Shown here in pieces: positions 8,105 to 16,702 of a DNA stretch of 64,000 nucleotides. Source of the stretch: Lachnospiraceae bacterium (GTDB taxonomy: Bacteria > Bacillota > Clostridia > Lachnospirales > Lachnospiraceae). The position numbers and the translations under genes are program-made. The stretch spans positions 1 through 64,000 of the forward strand of contig JAAVZL010000029.1 in NCBI GenBank assembly GCA_022791635.1, in the 5' to 3' direction. The notes under the pieces were generated by a model, which searched no databases, was not told where the DNA came from, and was given only the letters and a program-made list of their open reading frames with translations. Position 1 is the stretch's first letter. Every line of letters begins with the position of its first letter.

Positions 8105-8932
8105 ATGAGTGAAGAGAAGAAAACATTAAGTAAAAAAACAGTGCGTAAGGCCTATATGGACTGGATGTTCTGGAATCTGTCCGTACAGAACTTTGAGCGT
8201 ATGCAGGGACCGGCCGTTGTAAAAATGCTGGCAGATGTGCGTGAGGAGCTGTATCCCGGGGATGCCGAGGCGCAAAAAGAGATGCTGGAGCGTCATTCCA
8301 TCTTCTTTAATACGGAGCCTTTCCTGGGAAGTCTGGTTCCCGGTATTGTACTTGGTATGGAGCATGAGATGGCCCAGGGCGGCGACATGCAGCCGGAGTT
8401 TATCAACTCCATTAAGACAGCCCTGATGGGACCCTTTGCCGGAATCGGCGACTCTCTGCTTCCCGGAACGCTGTGTCCCATTCTTCTGAGCATTGCTCTG
8501 GGACTCTGCAAGAACGGCGAGATTATCGGACCCTTATTCTACATACTTGTATTCCTGGGCGCTATGATTCCTCTCACCTGGTTCCTCTTCTCCTATGGAG
8601 TAAAGGCAGGTGCCAACGCGGCAGAGCTGGTTCTGGCCGGCGGCATCAAGGATAAGGTAACCAAGGCAGCAGAGACCGTAGGACTCATTGTGGTAGGTGC
8701 GGTAACCGCCTCCTATACCCATGTGAACATTGGACTGGTGTATACAAGCGGTGAGCTGACCATTGACATTGCCGCCATTTTGAACTCTCTGCTTCCCGGG
8801 TTATCCGTGCTGATTATGTCACTGATTTCCTATGTGCTGATGGTAAAGAAAAAATGGACGGTCAACAAGATGATGCTCTTCTTCCTTATTGTTGCCATTG
8901 TAGGATACTTTACAACCATTCTGGCTGTATAA
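8105..8932 (+). CDS. PTS mannose/fructose/sorbose family EIID component
   Basis: A 275-residue IID subunit that pairs with IIC to form the membrane channel. The N-terminal cytosolic half holds the family's WNLSVQNFERMQGPAV and the EPFLGSLVPGIVLGMEHEMA region, followed by TALMGPFAGIGDSLLPG, and the C-terminal half has several membrane helices. The ribosome-binding site AAGGAGG lies inside the last codons of IIC, a sign of translational coupling. The next gene, nanE, follows after 31 nt. Confidence 0.93.
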   Translation: MSEEKKTLSKKTVRKAYMDWMFWNLSVQNFERMQGPAVVKMLADVREELYPGDAEAQKEMLERHSIFFNTEPFLGSLVPGIVLGMEHEMAQGGDMQPEFINSIKTALMGPFAGIGDSLLPGTLCPILLSIALGLCKNGEIIGPLFYILVFLGAMIPLTWFLFSYGVKAGANAAELVLAGGIKDKVTKAAETVGLIVVGAVTASYTHVNIGLVYTSGELTIDIAAILNSLLPGLSVLIMSLISYVLMVKKKWTVNKMMLFFLIVAIVGYFTTILAV

Positions 8933-8963
8933 CAAAGACGAACAATTAGGAGGAGCGTAATTC

Positions 8964-9677
8964 ATGCATAAAATAGTAGAAAAGCTTTTAAACGGAGTTG
9001 TGATCTCCTGTCAGGCGTATGAAGATACTCCTCTGTATGGCTCACAGTATATGGCAGCCATGGCGAAATCTGCACAGATGGGCGGGGCAGACGGCCTTCG
9101 GGCCTGCTGGCCCCAGGACATCCGGGCCGTGAAGGCGGCCTGCGACATTCCCGTAATCGGGATCAACAAAAAGTTCGGAGACGGTGACCCCTTAGATGAG
9201 ATTTTTATCACCCCGTCCTTTGCGTCGGCCAAGGAGGTCATTGAGGCAGGCTGCGATATCCTGGCTTTGGACTGCACCATCCGTGAATGCCGTCCCTTTG
9301 AGGAGCTGAAAGAGCTGCTCTGTCAAATCCGGGAGGCTTATCCGGACGTACCTATTATGGCAGATCTGGCCACTTTGGAGGAGGCTGTGAAGGCCGAGGA
9401 AACAGGCTGTGTGGACATTATTTCCACCACCCTTGCAGGCTACACAAGAAACAGCTGCGAACAAAAGACAGAGGGACCGGACATAGAGCTTGTGCGGCAA
9501 ATCAAAAAAGCCTGCTCCCTTCCGGTAAATGCGGAGGGGCGCATCTGGGAACTTCGAGATCTGGAGCTGGTGCTGGAGGCGGGAGCCGATCTGGTTTCCA
9601 TCGGAAGCGCAGTCAGCCGCCCTCACCTGATAACGGAACGGTTTGTAAATTATAATAAGAAGCATTACAGCAGATAA
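8964..9677 (+). CDS. nanE: N-acylglucosamine-6-phosphate 2-epimerase
   Basis: A 237-residue TIM barrel that converts N-acetylmannosamine-6-P to N-acetylglucosamine-6-P. The N-terminal NGVVISCQAYEDTPLYG and GGADGLRAC segments, the LALDCTIRECRP strand, and VNAEGRIW followed by GADLVSIGSAVSRP for phosphate binding all fit NanE. AGGAGG precedes the ATG. Its place at the end of a mannose-family PTS suggests the PTS imports N-acetylmannosamine, or a related amino sugar, as the 6-phosphate. No nanA or nanK is in the window, so a full sialic-acid pathway is not shown here. Confidence 0.93.
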   Translation: MHKIVEKLLNGVVISCQAYEDTPLYGSQYMAAMAKSAQMGGADGLRACWPQDIRAVKAACDIPVIGINKKFGDGDPLDEIFITPSFASAKEVIEAGCDILALDCTIRECRPFEELKELLCQIREAYPDVPIMADLATLEEAVKAEETGCVDIISTTLAGYTRNSCEQKTEGPDIELVRQIKKACSLPVNAEGRIWELRDLELVLEAGADLVSIGSAVSRPHLITERFVNYNKKHYSR

Positions 9678-9680
9678 GAC

Positions 9681-9750
9681 AAAGGAAGCTGCCGCAAAAT
9701 AAGACGCCGGACTTTTTTGACGCCTTATTTTGCAGCAGCTCCTTTGTTTT
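9681..9750 (+). terminator. Long hairpin / terminator after nanE, related to the 59.9-kb inverted repeat
   Basis: Left arm 9681-9706 pairs with right arm 9721-9745 (AAAGGA...GCAAAATAAG against CTTATTTTGC...TCCTTT) with a T-rich loop and a following GTTTT. Its inner part, CGCAAAATAaGACGcCgGACTTTT, closely matches the terminal arms of the large element at 59900-60088, so it may be a deletion derivative of that family recruited as a terminator. Confidence 0.7.
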
Positions 9751-9765
9751 CATAAGAGGAAAAAG

Positions 9766-10290
9766 ATGAACAGAACATTTTGTGTGACACTGAACAGAGA
9801 AGAATATCTGGAGTATTTGAGCTATCAGCTAATGCAATCCGGACATATGCGGGGTTCCCGTTGGTTTTTGCTTACCAGCGTACCGGCCGTTCTCATCACA
9901 GGCATGCTGCTTCTGCCCTATAAAAAGATGCTGTTTTTTACCTGCGTGCTGGCTCTGGCAGCCCTGTGGATTCTTTACGGGGCAGGAGCCGTGTGGAAGA
10001 GCTATGTCCGCCGGAAGGCAGAGCGTTATTACTGGCCTAAGCTGAATATCCGGGAATTTCAGGAAGTTCGGTACCGGTTTTCGGAAGAAGAGGTGGAGGT
10101 GAAGGAGGCAGGAAAAAGGAGCAGCATTTCCTACTCGGATTTTCAGGTGCCGGTGCCTTTGAAGGAGTCCTTTATTCTTTATCATGGAAAGGGAGCGTTT
10201 CTGCTTCCCTATCGCCTCTTTGAGGATGAGGCGGATATGAAGGAGTTTTTGCGGGAATACGAAAAAAGAAGAGGAGCTGCCGGGGTGTAG
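9766..10290 (+). CDS. YcxB-like membrane protein
   Basis: A 174-residue protein with two neighbouring membrane segments (residues about 31-50 and 54-76) followed by a soluble C-terminal domain of beta character, the layout of YcxB-like proteins. That domain is a short PH-like module of unknown role. A longer frame from 9730 exists, but AGAGGA sits 5 nt before the ATG at 9766 and MNRTFCVTLNREEYLEY is the natural start. It follows the nanE hairpin closely, so it may be read only by leakage or from an unseen promoter. Confidence 0.7.
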   Translation: MNRTFCVTLNREEYLEYLSYQLMQSGHMRGSRWFLLTSVPAVLITGMLLLPYKKMLFFTCVLALAALWILYGAGAVWKSYVRRKAERYYWPKLNIREFQEVRYRFSEEEVEVKEAGKRSSISYSDFQVPVPLKESFILYHGKGAFLLPYRLFEDEADMKEFLREYEKRRGAAGV

Positions 10291-10308
10291 GACAGCTCCT
10301 CTTTTTCT
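10268..10308. terminator. Terminator overlapping the end of the YcxB-like gene
   Basis: AGAGGAGCTG (10270-10279) pairs with CAGCTCCTCT (10293-10302), then TTTTTC follows. The left arm lies inside the last codons of the gene. The convergent NIF3 gene ends at 10309, and the A-rich stretch left of the stem could make the hairpin work for it too. Confidence 0.85.
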
Positions 10309-11103
10309 TTATTGGGTTTCTGCCAAAATGTGGGTTACCGTATACCCCTCTTCCAGATAAGAAACGGAGAGCTCCGGAAGCCTGGTATTTAAATAGTCCG
10401 CCATGCTGCGGATACCGGCAATCTCACAGCAGGAGTGGTTGACCACGATAAGCGGAAGAGCGTTGTCAAGGGCATACTGCGCCTGGTAATAATTGGAAAT
10501 TCCGTCGTCCGCCACAATGCACACGTCACAGGGGCCCTCCTCAAGCATCTTGAAAATATCCGTGGCAGCGCCGGTGCCCATGCCCAGGCGGGATGCCCGC
10601 TTTTCGGGGTCGCCGAACACGTAGACGCCGTTTTCCCCGTCCGGTGTTAAGGCGGCCGCAACGCGCTTTGCCAGTTGGCGAACAGTCATTTCCTCAATGA
10701 CGGCGTGCTGAATGTAGGAGGAGGTCTTTCGCGTAAAGGCAAAGCCAAGACGCCGGGCCCAGACATCGGCCACGCCAAACTCGGGCATCATATCCCAGGC
10801 ATCGTGACAGCGGTAAAGGGCAATGTTGTGAGCCATAAGCCGCTCCATTTTTTGATTGGCGCTTAGAAGAGCCAGTCTTTTGGGAGCCGTAGCCGTATGA
10901 TAAAAGGGATACTCATGGCTGATAAGAAAGGTGATTTCCCTCTCAATGGCCTGATCAATCACTCGGTTGGTGGCAACCCAGCAGACGCCTACACGGCTTA
11001 CCTCCTGCCGGAGATTTCCCAAGAGCATAATATCTCTGGTCTCCTGGGGATTCATCCAGTAAGCATCCTTTGACAGGCATTCAATAATGTTCTTAATTTC
11101 CAT
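10309..11103 (-). CDS. NIF3-family (DUF34) metal-binding protein
   Basis: A 264-residue NIF3/DUF34 protein. The conserved metal-ligand clusters are visible: ISHEYPFYH near residue 60, YRCHDAWDMM near residue 98 and VNHSCCEIAG near residue 222. Members form toroidal hexamers with a dinuclear metal site; the reaction is unsettled and GTP cyclohydrolase-like links have been suggested for the wider family. It is transcribed divergently from the RpiR regulator 11252 and convergent with the PTS operon. The linkage to an amino-sugar regulator is noteworthy but not explained. Confidence 0.85.
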   Translation of the reverse strand: MEIKNIIECLSKDAYWMNPQETRDIMLLGNLRQEVSRVGVCWVATNRVIDQAIEREITFLISHEYPFYHTATAPKRLALLSANQKMERLMAHNIALYRCHDAWDMMPEFGVADVWARRLGFAFTRKTSSYIQHAVIEEMTVRQLAKRVAAALTPDGENGVYVFGDPEKRASRLGMGTGAATDIFKMLEEGPCDVCIVADDGISNYYQAQYALDNALPLIVVNHSCCEIAGIRSMADYLNTRLPELSVSYLEEGYTVTHILAETQ

Positions 11104-11189
11104 CGGTTTCCATCCTTTCAGAAAAACCGGAGCGCTGATTCTATTTTAACAAATTTCGGGGAAAAGTATATAGAAAACGGAAATTTTTT

Positions 11190-11219
11190 TTGTTTTTACT
11201 TTCCATAAAATGGTATAAT
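11190..11219 (+). promoter_or_regulatory. Probable promoter of the RpiR gene
   Basis: TTGTTT (11190-11195) and TATAAT (11214-11219) with an 18-nt spacer lie about 30 bases before the RpiR start. The small inverted repeat CCATaaaATGG inside the spacer could be a self-regulatory site. Confidence 0.6.
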
Positions 11220-11251
11220 GCTTTATAGAAAAAACGGGAAAGGGGCGGCAG

Positions 11252-12079
11252 ATGAAAACAAGAGAATTGATAGAAGAAAAATATCTTACTTTGACAAAAA
11301 CAGAAAAGAGCATTGCCAACTTTATCCTTCAGGATCAAACGTATTCCATTATCAATATGACCCTTCTGGAGCTGTCCAAGCGGCTGCAGCTTGGAGAGGC
11401 GAGCATCATTCGCTTTTGCCGGAAAATGGGCTTTCGGGGCTTTCAGGATCTAAAGTTATCTATGGCCATTGAAAACGCCCAGGAAGAGGATACAAAAGAG
11501 GCCGGTGAGATTGATAACAATGAAATCATGGAAAATATGGTGCGAGTGATTCAGAATACCAATACTGGTATAGACAGAGAGGGAATTCAGCAGGCCATTG
11601 AGCTGATGGATGACAGCGAAAACGTGCTTTTCTATGGAGTAGGAAGTAGCGGTTTTACAGCGGAGATTGCGGAGACTCGTTTGCTGCGTGTGGGAAAGCG
11701 CTGTAAAGCCATCAAGGAGTCTCACCTGCAGACAATACAGTCGGCAATTATGGGGGCTCAGGATGTGGTGATTGGAATCTCTATCTCCGGAACTACCAAC
11801 GATTTGTATCAGGCATTAAAAATTGCCAAAAATAACGGAAGCAAGATGATTGCCATAACCAACCATAAAAACTCCCCCATCGCAGAGCTGGCCGACTGTG
11901 TGCTTTTGACCAATGCTCCGGAAAATCCGGTGACAGGAGGAACCTTCACAAGCGTGGTGGCCCAGCTTTACGTGCTGGATCTTCTCTTTACCTACTATAC
12001 GGCCAAGAACTGGCAGAAGGCTTACAGCTACCGGGAGAAGGTTGCCATCTCCATCAACGAAAAGCTGGACGAAAAATAA
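11252..12079 (+). CDS. RpiR/MurR family sugar-phosphate-responsive regulator
   Basis: A 275-residue regulator with an N-terminal RpiR helix-turn-helix (residues about 1-77; LSKRLQLGEASIIRFCRKMGF is the recognition region) and a C-terminal SIS domain (about 105-245; FYGVGSSGFTAE and VVIGISISGTTND loops) that binds a phosphosugar. Such proteins control amino-sugar genes (MurR, NanR). It very likely governs the PTS-nanE operon that starts at 6323, with GlcNAc-6-P or ManNAc-6-P as a plausible effector. A ribosome-binding site GAAAGGGG is 9 nt upstream. Confidence 0.9.
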   Translation: MKTRELIEEKYLTLTKTEKSIANFILQDQTYSIINMTLLELSKRLQLGEASIIRFCRKMGFRGFQDLKLSMAIENAQEEDTKEAGEIDNNEIMENMVRVIQNTNTGIDREGIQQAIELMDDSENVLFYGVGSSGFTAEIAETRLLRVGKRCKAIKESHLQTIQSAIMGAQDVVIGISISGTTNDLYQALKIAKNNGSKMIAITNHKNSPIAELADCVLLTNAPENPVTGGTFTSVVAQLYVLDLLFTYYTAKNWQKAYSYREKVAISINEKLDEK

Positions 12080-12090
12080 AGATCTTCCAG

Positions 12091-12119
12091 TTGAAAAAAT
12101 TCGATTTTTGTTCTATATT
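12091..12119 (+). promoter_or_regulatory. Promoter of leuB-ilvD-ilvB
   Basis: TTGAAA (12091-12096) and TATATT (12114-12119) with a 17-nt spacer lie about 37 bases before leuB. The leader is short; I see no T-box specifier, AGGGTGG box or attenuator here. Confidence 0.65.
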
Positions 12120-12155
12120 ATTAACAATAGGCATTTTTAGAAGGGATGATGTGAG

Positions 12156-13238
12156 ATGAGACTGGAGATCGCGGTCATTGCGGGCGACGGAATCGGCCCG
12201 GAGATTGTGAGAGAGGCAAGGAAGGTATTGGATACCGTAGGAGAGCGTTTCGGCCATGAGCTGGTGTACACGGATCTTCTGATGGGCGGAGCGTCTATTG
12301 ATGTGCACGGGGTTCCCCTGACGGATGAGACCATAGAGACGGCCAGGTCAAAGGCGGCGGTTCTCATGGGTTCCATCGGCGGGGATGCGGCTACCTCCCC
12401 CTGGTATCGGCTTCCGCCGGAAAAGAGACCGGAGGCAGGGCTTTTGAAACTTCGCAAAGCCCTGGGGCTTTTTGCAAACTTAAGGCCTGCCGTGCTGTAC
12501 GGGGAGCTTAAGGGAGCCTGCCCTTTGCGGGATGAGATTATCGGGGACGGCTTTGACCTGATGATTATGCGGGAGCTCACCGGCGGCCTTTACTTTGGGG
12601 AGCGGCGAACAGAGGAGATAGACGGAGTCCTCACTGCCGTGGATACCCTTACATATAATGTAGAAGAAATTCGCCGGATTGCCAAGAGAGCCTTTGACAT
12701 TGCAGGAAAGAGAAGGAACAAGGTCTGCAGCGTAGACAAGGCCAATGTGCTGGATTCCTCAAGGCTTTGGAGGAAGGTTGTGGAGGAGGTCGCAAAGGAT
12801 TATCCTCAGGTGGAGCTTTCCCATATGCTGGTGGACAACTGTGCCATGCAGCTGGTGAAGGATCCGGGACAGTTTGATGTGATTCTCACGGAAAATATGT
12901 TTGGCGATATTCTCTCCGATGAGGCCAGTATGGTGACAGGCTCCATCGGAATGCTCGCAAGCGCCAGCCTGAACGATACCAGGTTCGGCCTCTATGAGCC
13001 AAGCCACGGCTCTGCGCCGGACATTGCCGGCCAGGATCTGGCCAATCCCATCGCCACCATTCTTTCCGTGGCCATGATGCTTCGCTTTACCTTTGACCTG
13101 GACAAGGAGGCAGACGCCATAGAGGCGGCTGTTCAGCAGGTACTCACCGAAGGCTACCGCACCGGGGACATCATGTCCGAGGGCTGCAAGAAGGTGGGCA
13201 CAGCGAAAATGGGAGATTTGATTGCACAGCATATTTAG
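12156..13238 (+). CDS. leuB: 3-isopropylmalate dehydrogenase
   Basis: Oxidises and decarboxylates 3-isopropylmalate with NAD in leucine synthesis. The 360-residue length and the motifs IAGDGIGPE (N-terminal), [28 protein letters not shown], a NAD-binding [15 protein letters not shown] and the metal-binding [20 protein letters not shown] are all as in LeuB. No leuA, leuC or leuD is nearby, so leucine genes are split in this genome. It is followed by ilvD and ilvB in one transcription direction. Structured-repeat copy E starts at its stop codon. Confidence 0.95.
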   Translation: MRLEIAVIAGDGIGPEIVREARKVLDTVGERFGHELVYTDLLMGGASIDVHGVPLTDETIETARSKAAVLMGSIGGDAATSPWYRLPPEKRPEAGLLKLRKALGLFANLRPAVLYGELKGACPLRDEIIGDGFDLMIMRELTGGLYFGERRTEEIDGVLTAVDTLTYNVEEIRRIAKRAFDIAGKRRNKVCSVDKANVLDSSRLWRKVVEEVAKDYPQVELSHMLVDNCAMQLVKDPGQFDVILTENMFGDILSDEASMVTGSIGMLASASLNDTRFGLYEPSHGSAPDIAGQDLANPIATILSVAMMLRFTFDLDKEADAIEAAVQQVLTEGYRTGDIMSEGCKKVGTAKMGDLIAQHI

Positions 13239-13286
13239 AACTGGAAGCAGCAGAATCCCCGAGAGGGATACTGCGGAACTGGAATA
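13238..13286 (+). repeat. Structured intergenic element, copy E (internally deleted)
   Basis: GAACTGGAAGCAG at the leuB stop is followed by CAGaATCCC-cgaga-GGGATaCTG and the right flank CGGAACTGGAATA. Its arms are almost the same as those of copy B, but the middle of the element is missing: B has CGAGA at the end of the left arm and CGAGA again at the start of the right arm, and E holds only one. Recombination between the two CGAGA repeats would produce E from a B-like element. Confidence 0.75.
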
Positions 13287-13303
13287 AGTAGGAGGAGTAT
13301 AAG

Positions 13304-14965
13304 ATGAAAAGTGATGCAGTAACAAAGGGGATGCAGCAGGCACCCCACAGAAGCCTGTTTAACGCACTGGGAATGACTCAGGAGGAGCTTGACAAGCCCC
13401 TGGTAGGCATTGTTAGTTCTTACAATGAGATTGTACCGGGCCATATGAACCTGGATAAGATTGTGGAGGCCGTAAAGTTGGGCGTAGCTATGGCCGGAGG
13501 AACTCCCATTGTGTTCCCGGCCATTGCCGTCTGCGACGGAATTGCCATGGGACATGTAGGCATGAAGTACTCCCTGGTGACAAGAGATCTCATCGCCGAT
13601 TCCACCGAGTGTATGGCACTGGCTCACCAGTTTGACGCCCTGGTGATGGTACCCAACTGTGACAAGAATGTGCCGGGACTTTTGATGGCGGCGGCCAGAA
13701 TCAACGTGCCCACCGTCTTTGTCAGCGGCGGCCCCATGCTGGCCGGTCATGTGAAGGGGCAGAAGCGCAGCCTCTCCAGCATGTTTGAGGCAGTAGGCGC
13801 TCATGCGGCAGGGAATATGACCGAGGAGGAGGTACGGGAGTTTGAGGAAAAGGTATGTCCTACCTGCGGCTCTTGCTCCGGCATGTACACCGCCAACAGC
13901 ATGAACTGCCTCACCGAGGCTCTTGGTATGGGCCTTAAGGGGAACGGAACCATTCCCGCCGTCTACTCTGAGCGTATCAAGCTGGCAAAGCATGCAGGTA
14001 TGCAGGTGATGGAGCTTCTTCGTCGGAACATCCGTCCCAGAGACATTATGACCGAGAAGGCCTTCTTAAATGCCCTCACCGTGGACATGGCTCTCGGCTG
14101 CTCCACCAACAGTATGCTGCACCTTCCGGCCATCGCCCACGAGGCAGGCGTGGATCTCAATATGGAGGTAGCCAATGAGATGAGCGCCAAGACCCCCAAC
14201 CTCTGCCACCTGGCTCCGGCAGGACCTACCTACATGGAGGATCTCAACGAGGCGGGAGGCGTCTATGCGGTGATGAATGAGCTGAATAAAAAGCAGCTTC
14301 TCTATACGGACCTTATCACGGCCACCGGAAAGACTGTGGGAGAAAACATTGCAGGCTGTGAGAACCGCAATCCGGAGGTCATCCGTCCCATTGAAAATCC
14401 GTACAGCGCCATCGGCGGAATTGCTGTCTTAAAGGGCAATCTGGCTCCGGACACGGCGGTGGTAAAGCGCTCTGCCGTTGTGCCTGAGATGATGACCCAC
14501 GAGGGACCGGCCCGGGTATTTGACTGCGAGGAGGATGCAATCGACGCCATCAAGGGCGGTAAGATTGTGGCCGGCGATGTGGTGGTGATCCGCTATGAGG
14601 GACCCAAGGGCGGCCCGGGTATGCGGGAGATGCTTAATCCAACCTCTGCCATTGCAGGTATGGGCCTGGGAGCTTCGGTAGCCCTGATTACGGACGGACG
14701 GTTCAGCGGAGCCTCCAGAGGAGCTTCCATCGGACACGTATCTCCGGAGGCAGCCGTAGGCGGTCCCATTGCCCTGGTGGAGGAGGGAGACCAAATCCGC
14801 ATTGACATTCCCAATAACCGTCTGGAGGTTCTGGTGTCCGACGAAGAGCTGGCCGCAAGAAAGGCTAAATGGCAGCCGCGAGAGCCCAGAGTAACCACCG
14901 GCTATCTGGCCCGCTACGCCAAAATGGTTACCTCCGGCAACCGGGGAGCAGTTCTGGAAATTTAA
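13304..14965 (+). CDS. ilvD: Dihydroxy-acid dehydratase
   Basis: Dehydrates 2,3-dihydroxy-isovalerate and -methylvalerate to the 2-keto acids of valine and isoleucine. A 553-residue Fe-S enzyme of the IlvD/Edd family. Cluster-ligand cysteines lie in PNCDKNVPG (near residue 121) and [17 protein letters not shown] (near residue 186). GRFSGASRG is in the C-terminal domain. AGGAGGAG precedes the ATG by 6 nt. It sits between leuB and ilvB, and ilvB follows within 32 nt. Confidence 0.96.
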   Translation: MKSDAVTKGMQQAPHRSLFNALGMTQEELDKPLVGIVSSYNEIVPGHMNLDKIVEAVKLGVAMAGGTPIVFPAIAVCDGIAMGHVGMKYSLVTRDLIADSTECMALAHQFDALVMVPNCDKNVPGLLMAAARINVPTVFVSGGPMLAGHVKGQKRSLSSMFEAVGAHAAGNMTEEEVREFEEKVCPTCGSCSGMYTANSMNCLTEALGMGLKGNGTIPAVYSERIKLAKHAGMQVMELLRRNIRPRDIMTEKAFLNALTVDMALGCSTNSMLHLPAIAHEAGVDLNMEVANEMSAKTPNLCHLAPAGPTYMEDLNEAGGVYAVMNELNKKQLLYTDLITATGKTVGENIAGCENRNPEVIRPIENPYSAIGGIAVLKGNLAPDTAVVKRSAVVPEMMTHEGPARVFDCEEDAIDAIKGGKIVAGDVVVIRYEGPKGGPGMREMLNPTSAIAGMGLGASVALITDGRFSGASRGASIGHVSPEAAVGGPIALVEEGDQIRIDIPNNRLEVLVSDEELAARKAKWQPREPRVTTGYLARYAKMVTSGNRGAVLEI

Positions 14966-14997
14966 GAATGAAAACTACAATAGGAGCGGAGAAAAGC

Positions 14998-16683
14998 ATG
15001 CAGTTGACAGGATCAGAGATCATCATTGAGTGCCTGAAGGAGCAGGGCGTGGATACGGTATTCGGCTATCCGGGAGGTGCAATCTTAAATGTATATGATG
15101 AATTATATAAGCATAGCAATGAAATAAGGCACATCCTTACCTCCCACGAGCAGGGCGCCTCCCACGCGGCGGACGGCTATGCCCGGGCTACGGGAAAGGT
15201 AGGCGTGTGTTTGGCAACCTCCGGACCGGGAGCCACCAACCTGGTGACGGGAATTGCCACGGCCTATATGGATTCCATTCCCCTGGTAGCCATCACGGCC
15301 AATGTGGGAAAGCCCCTTCTTGGCCGGGATTCCTTCCAGGAGGTAGATATTGCCGGAATCACCATGCCGGTAACCAAGCATAATTATATTATTAAGGATG
15401 TGGAGAATCTGGCCCCGGCCATCCGCAGAGCCTTCCACATTGCCAGAAGCGGCCGTCCCGGACCGGTGCTCATTGACGTGACTAAGGATGTGACGGCAAA
15501 TAAGACGGAATACGAGTATCAAAAGCCCCTGGAGGCAGAGCACAAGACAGATACGATTCTGGAGGAGGATTTGAACCGGGCCGCGGCTATGATTGCCAAG
15601 GCAAAGAGGCCCTTTATCTTCGTGGGAGGCGGTGCGGTGCTCTCCGGCGCTTCCGAAGAGCTTCTAAAGCTTGCCGAAAAGATTGATGCCCCGGTGTGCG
15701 ATTCCCTTATGGGAAAGGGAGCATTTTCCGGAGAGGATCCCCGGTATACGGGAATGCTGGGCATGCACGGAACAAAGGCCTCCAACTTCGGAGTGACCCA
15801 GTGTGATCTTTTGATTACTGTGGGAGCCCGTTTCAGCGATCGCGTGACGGGAGATTCCACCCGATTTGCAAGGAAGGCCAGAATTCTTCAGATCGACATT
15901 GATCCGGCGGAAATCAATAAAAACGTTATGGTGGACGCAAGCATTATCGGAGACGTGAAGGAGGTACTGTCCCGTCTTCTTCCCCTGGCCCCGGAAAAGA
16001 AGCATCCGGAGTGGATGGAGCAGGTGGAGGCTTTGAAGGAAAAGCATCCTCTGAAATACGAGGAAAGCCGGCTCACAGGGCCCTATGTAGTGGAGGAGCT
16101 GTACCGGGTAACAGGAGGAGACGCAATTATCACCACAGAGGTGGGGCAGAATCAGATGTGGGCGGCTCAGTTCTACAAGTATAAAGAGCCCAGAACCTTT
16201 CTCACCTCCGGCGGTCTTGGCACCATGGGCTATGGCCTGGGAGCATCCATCGGCGCAAAGCTGGGGTGCCCCGACAAGACGGTGGTCAATGTGGCCGGGG
16301 ACGGCTGCTTCCGGATGAATATGAACGAGATTGCCACGGCGGCCCGTTATAACGTGCCCATCGTGCAGCTGGTGCTGAACAACCATGTGCTGGGCATGGT
16401 GCATCAGTGGCAGACCTTGTTCTATAACAAGCATTACTCAGCTACCATCTTGGAGGATCAGGTAGATTTTGTGAAGCTGGCAGAAGCCCTCGGAGCCGTG
16501 GGTATGCGCGTGACCAGGCGGGAGGAGGTAGGGCCGGCCCTTGAGAAGGCCATATCTCTTGGGCGTCCGGTGGTGATTGACTGCATTATCGACTGCGAGG
16601 ATAAGGTATTCCCCATGGTGGCCGCAGGGGCGCCTATTGAGGAGGCCTTTGATGCGGAGGATTTGAAGAAGGCCGGAAAATAA
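14998..16683 (+). CDS. ilvB: Acetolactate synthase, catalytic (large) subunit
   Basis: Condenses two pyruvates (or pyruvate and 2-ketobutyrate) in branched-chain amino acid synthesis. The 561-residue ThDP enzyme has the catalytic Glu in TSHEQGASHAADGYARATG (near residue 48), the FAD/PYR-domain GPGATNLVTGIA, and the ThDP/Mg motif AGDGCFRMNMNE near residue 434. Frames open further upstream (14869, 14968), but AGGAGCGGAG lies just before the ATG at 14998 and MQLTGSEIIIECLKEQGV is the standard start. No ilvN regulatory subunit follows; the next gene is a cell-wall enzyme. Confidence 0.95.
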   Translation: MQLTGSEIIIECLKEQGVDTVFGYPGGAILNVYDELYKHSNEIRHILTSHEQGASHAADGYARATGKVGVCLATSGPGATNLVTGIATAYMDSIPLVAITANVGKPLLGRDSFQEVDIAGITMPVTKHNYIIKDVENLAPAIRRAFHIARSGRPGPVLIDVTKDVTANKTEYEYQKPLEAEHKTDTILEEDLNRAAAMIAKAKRPFIFVGGGAVLSGASEELLKLAEKIDAPVCDSLMGKGAFSGEDPRYTGMLGMHGTKASNFGVTQCDLLITVGARFSDRVTGDSTRFARKARILQIDIDPAEINKNVMVDASIIGDVKEVLSRLLPLAPEKKHPEWMEQVEALKEKHPLKYEESRLTGPYVVEELYRVTGGDAIITTEVGQNQMWAAQFYKYKEPRTFLTSGGLGTMGYGLGASIGAKLGCPDKTVVNVAGDGCFRMNMNEIATAARYNVPIVQLVLNNHVLGMVHQWQTLFYNKHYSATILEDQVDFVKLAEALGAVGMRVTRREEVGPALEKAISLGRPVVIDCIIDCEDKVFPMVAAGAPIEEAFDAEDLKKAGK

Positions 16684-16702
16684 ATCAGGGAGTTTGGTGG
16701 TT

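Noticed and set aside
12080..12155. T-box or leucine attenuator ahead of leuB
   Set aside because: The leader is only about 35 bases after the -10 box and has no specifier hairpin, T-box or leader peptide with leucine codons.
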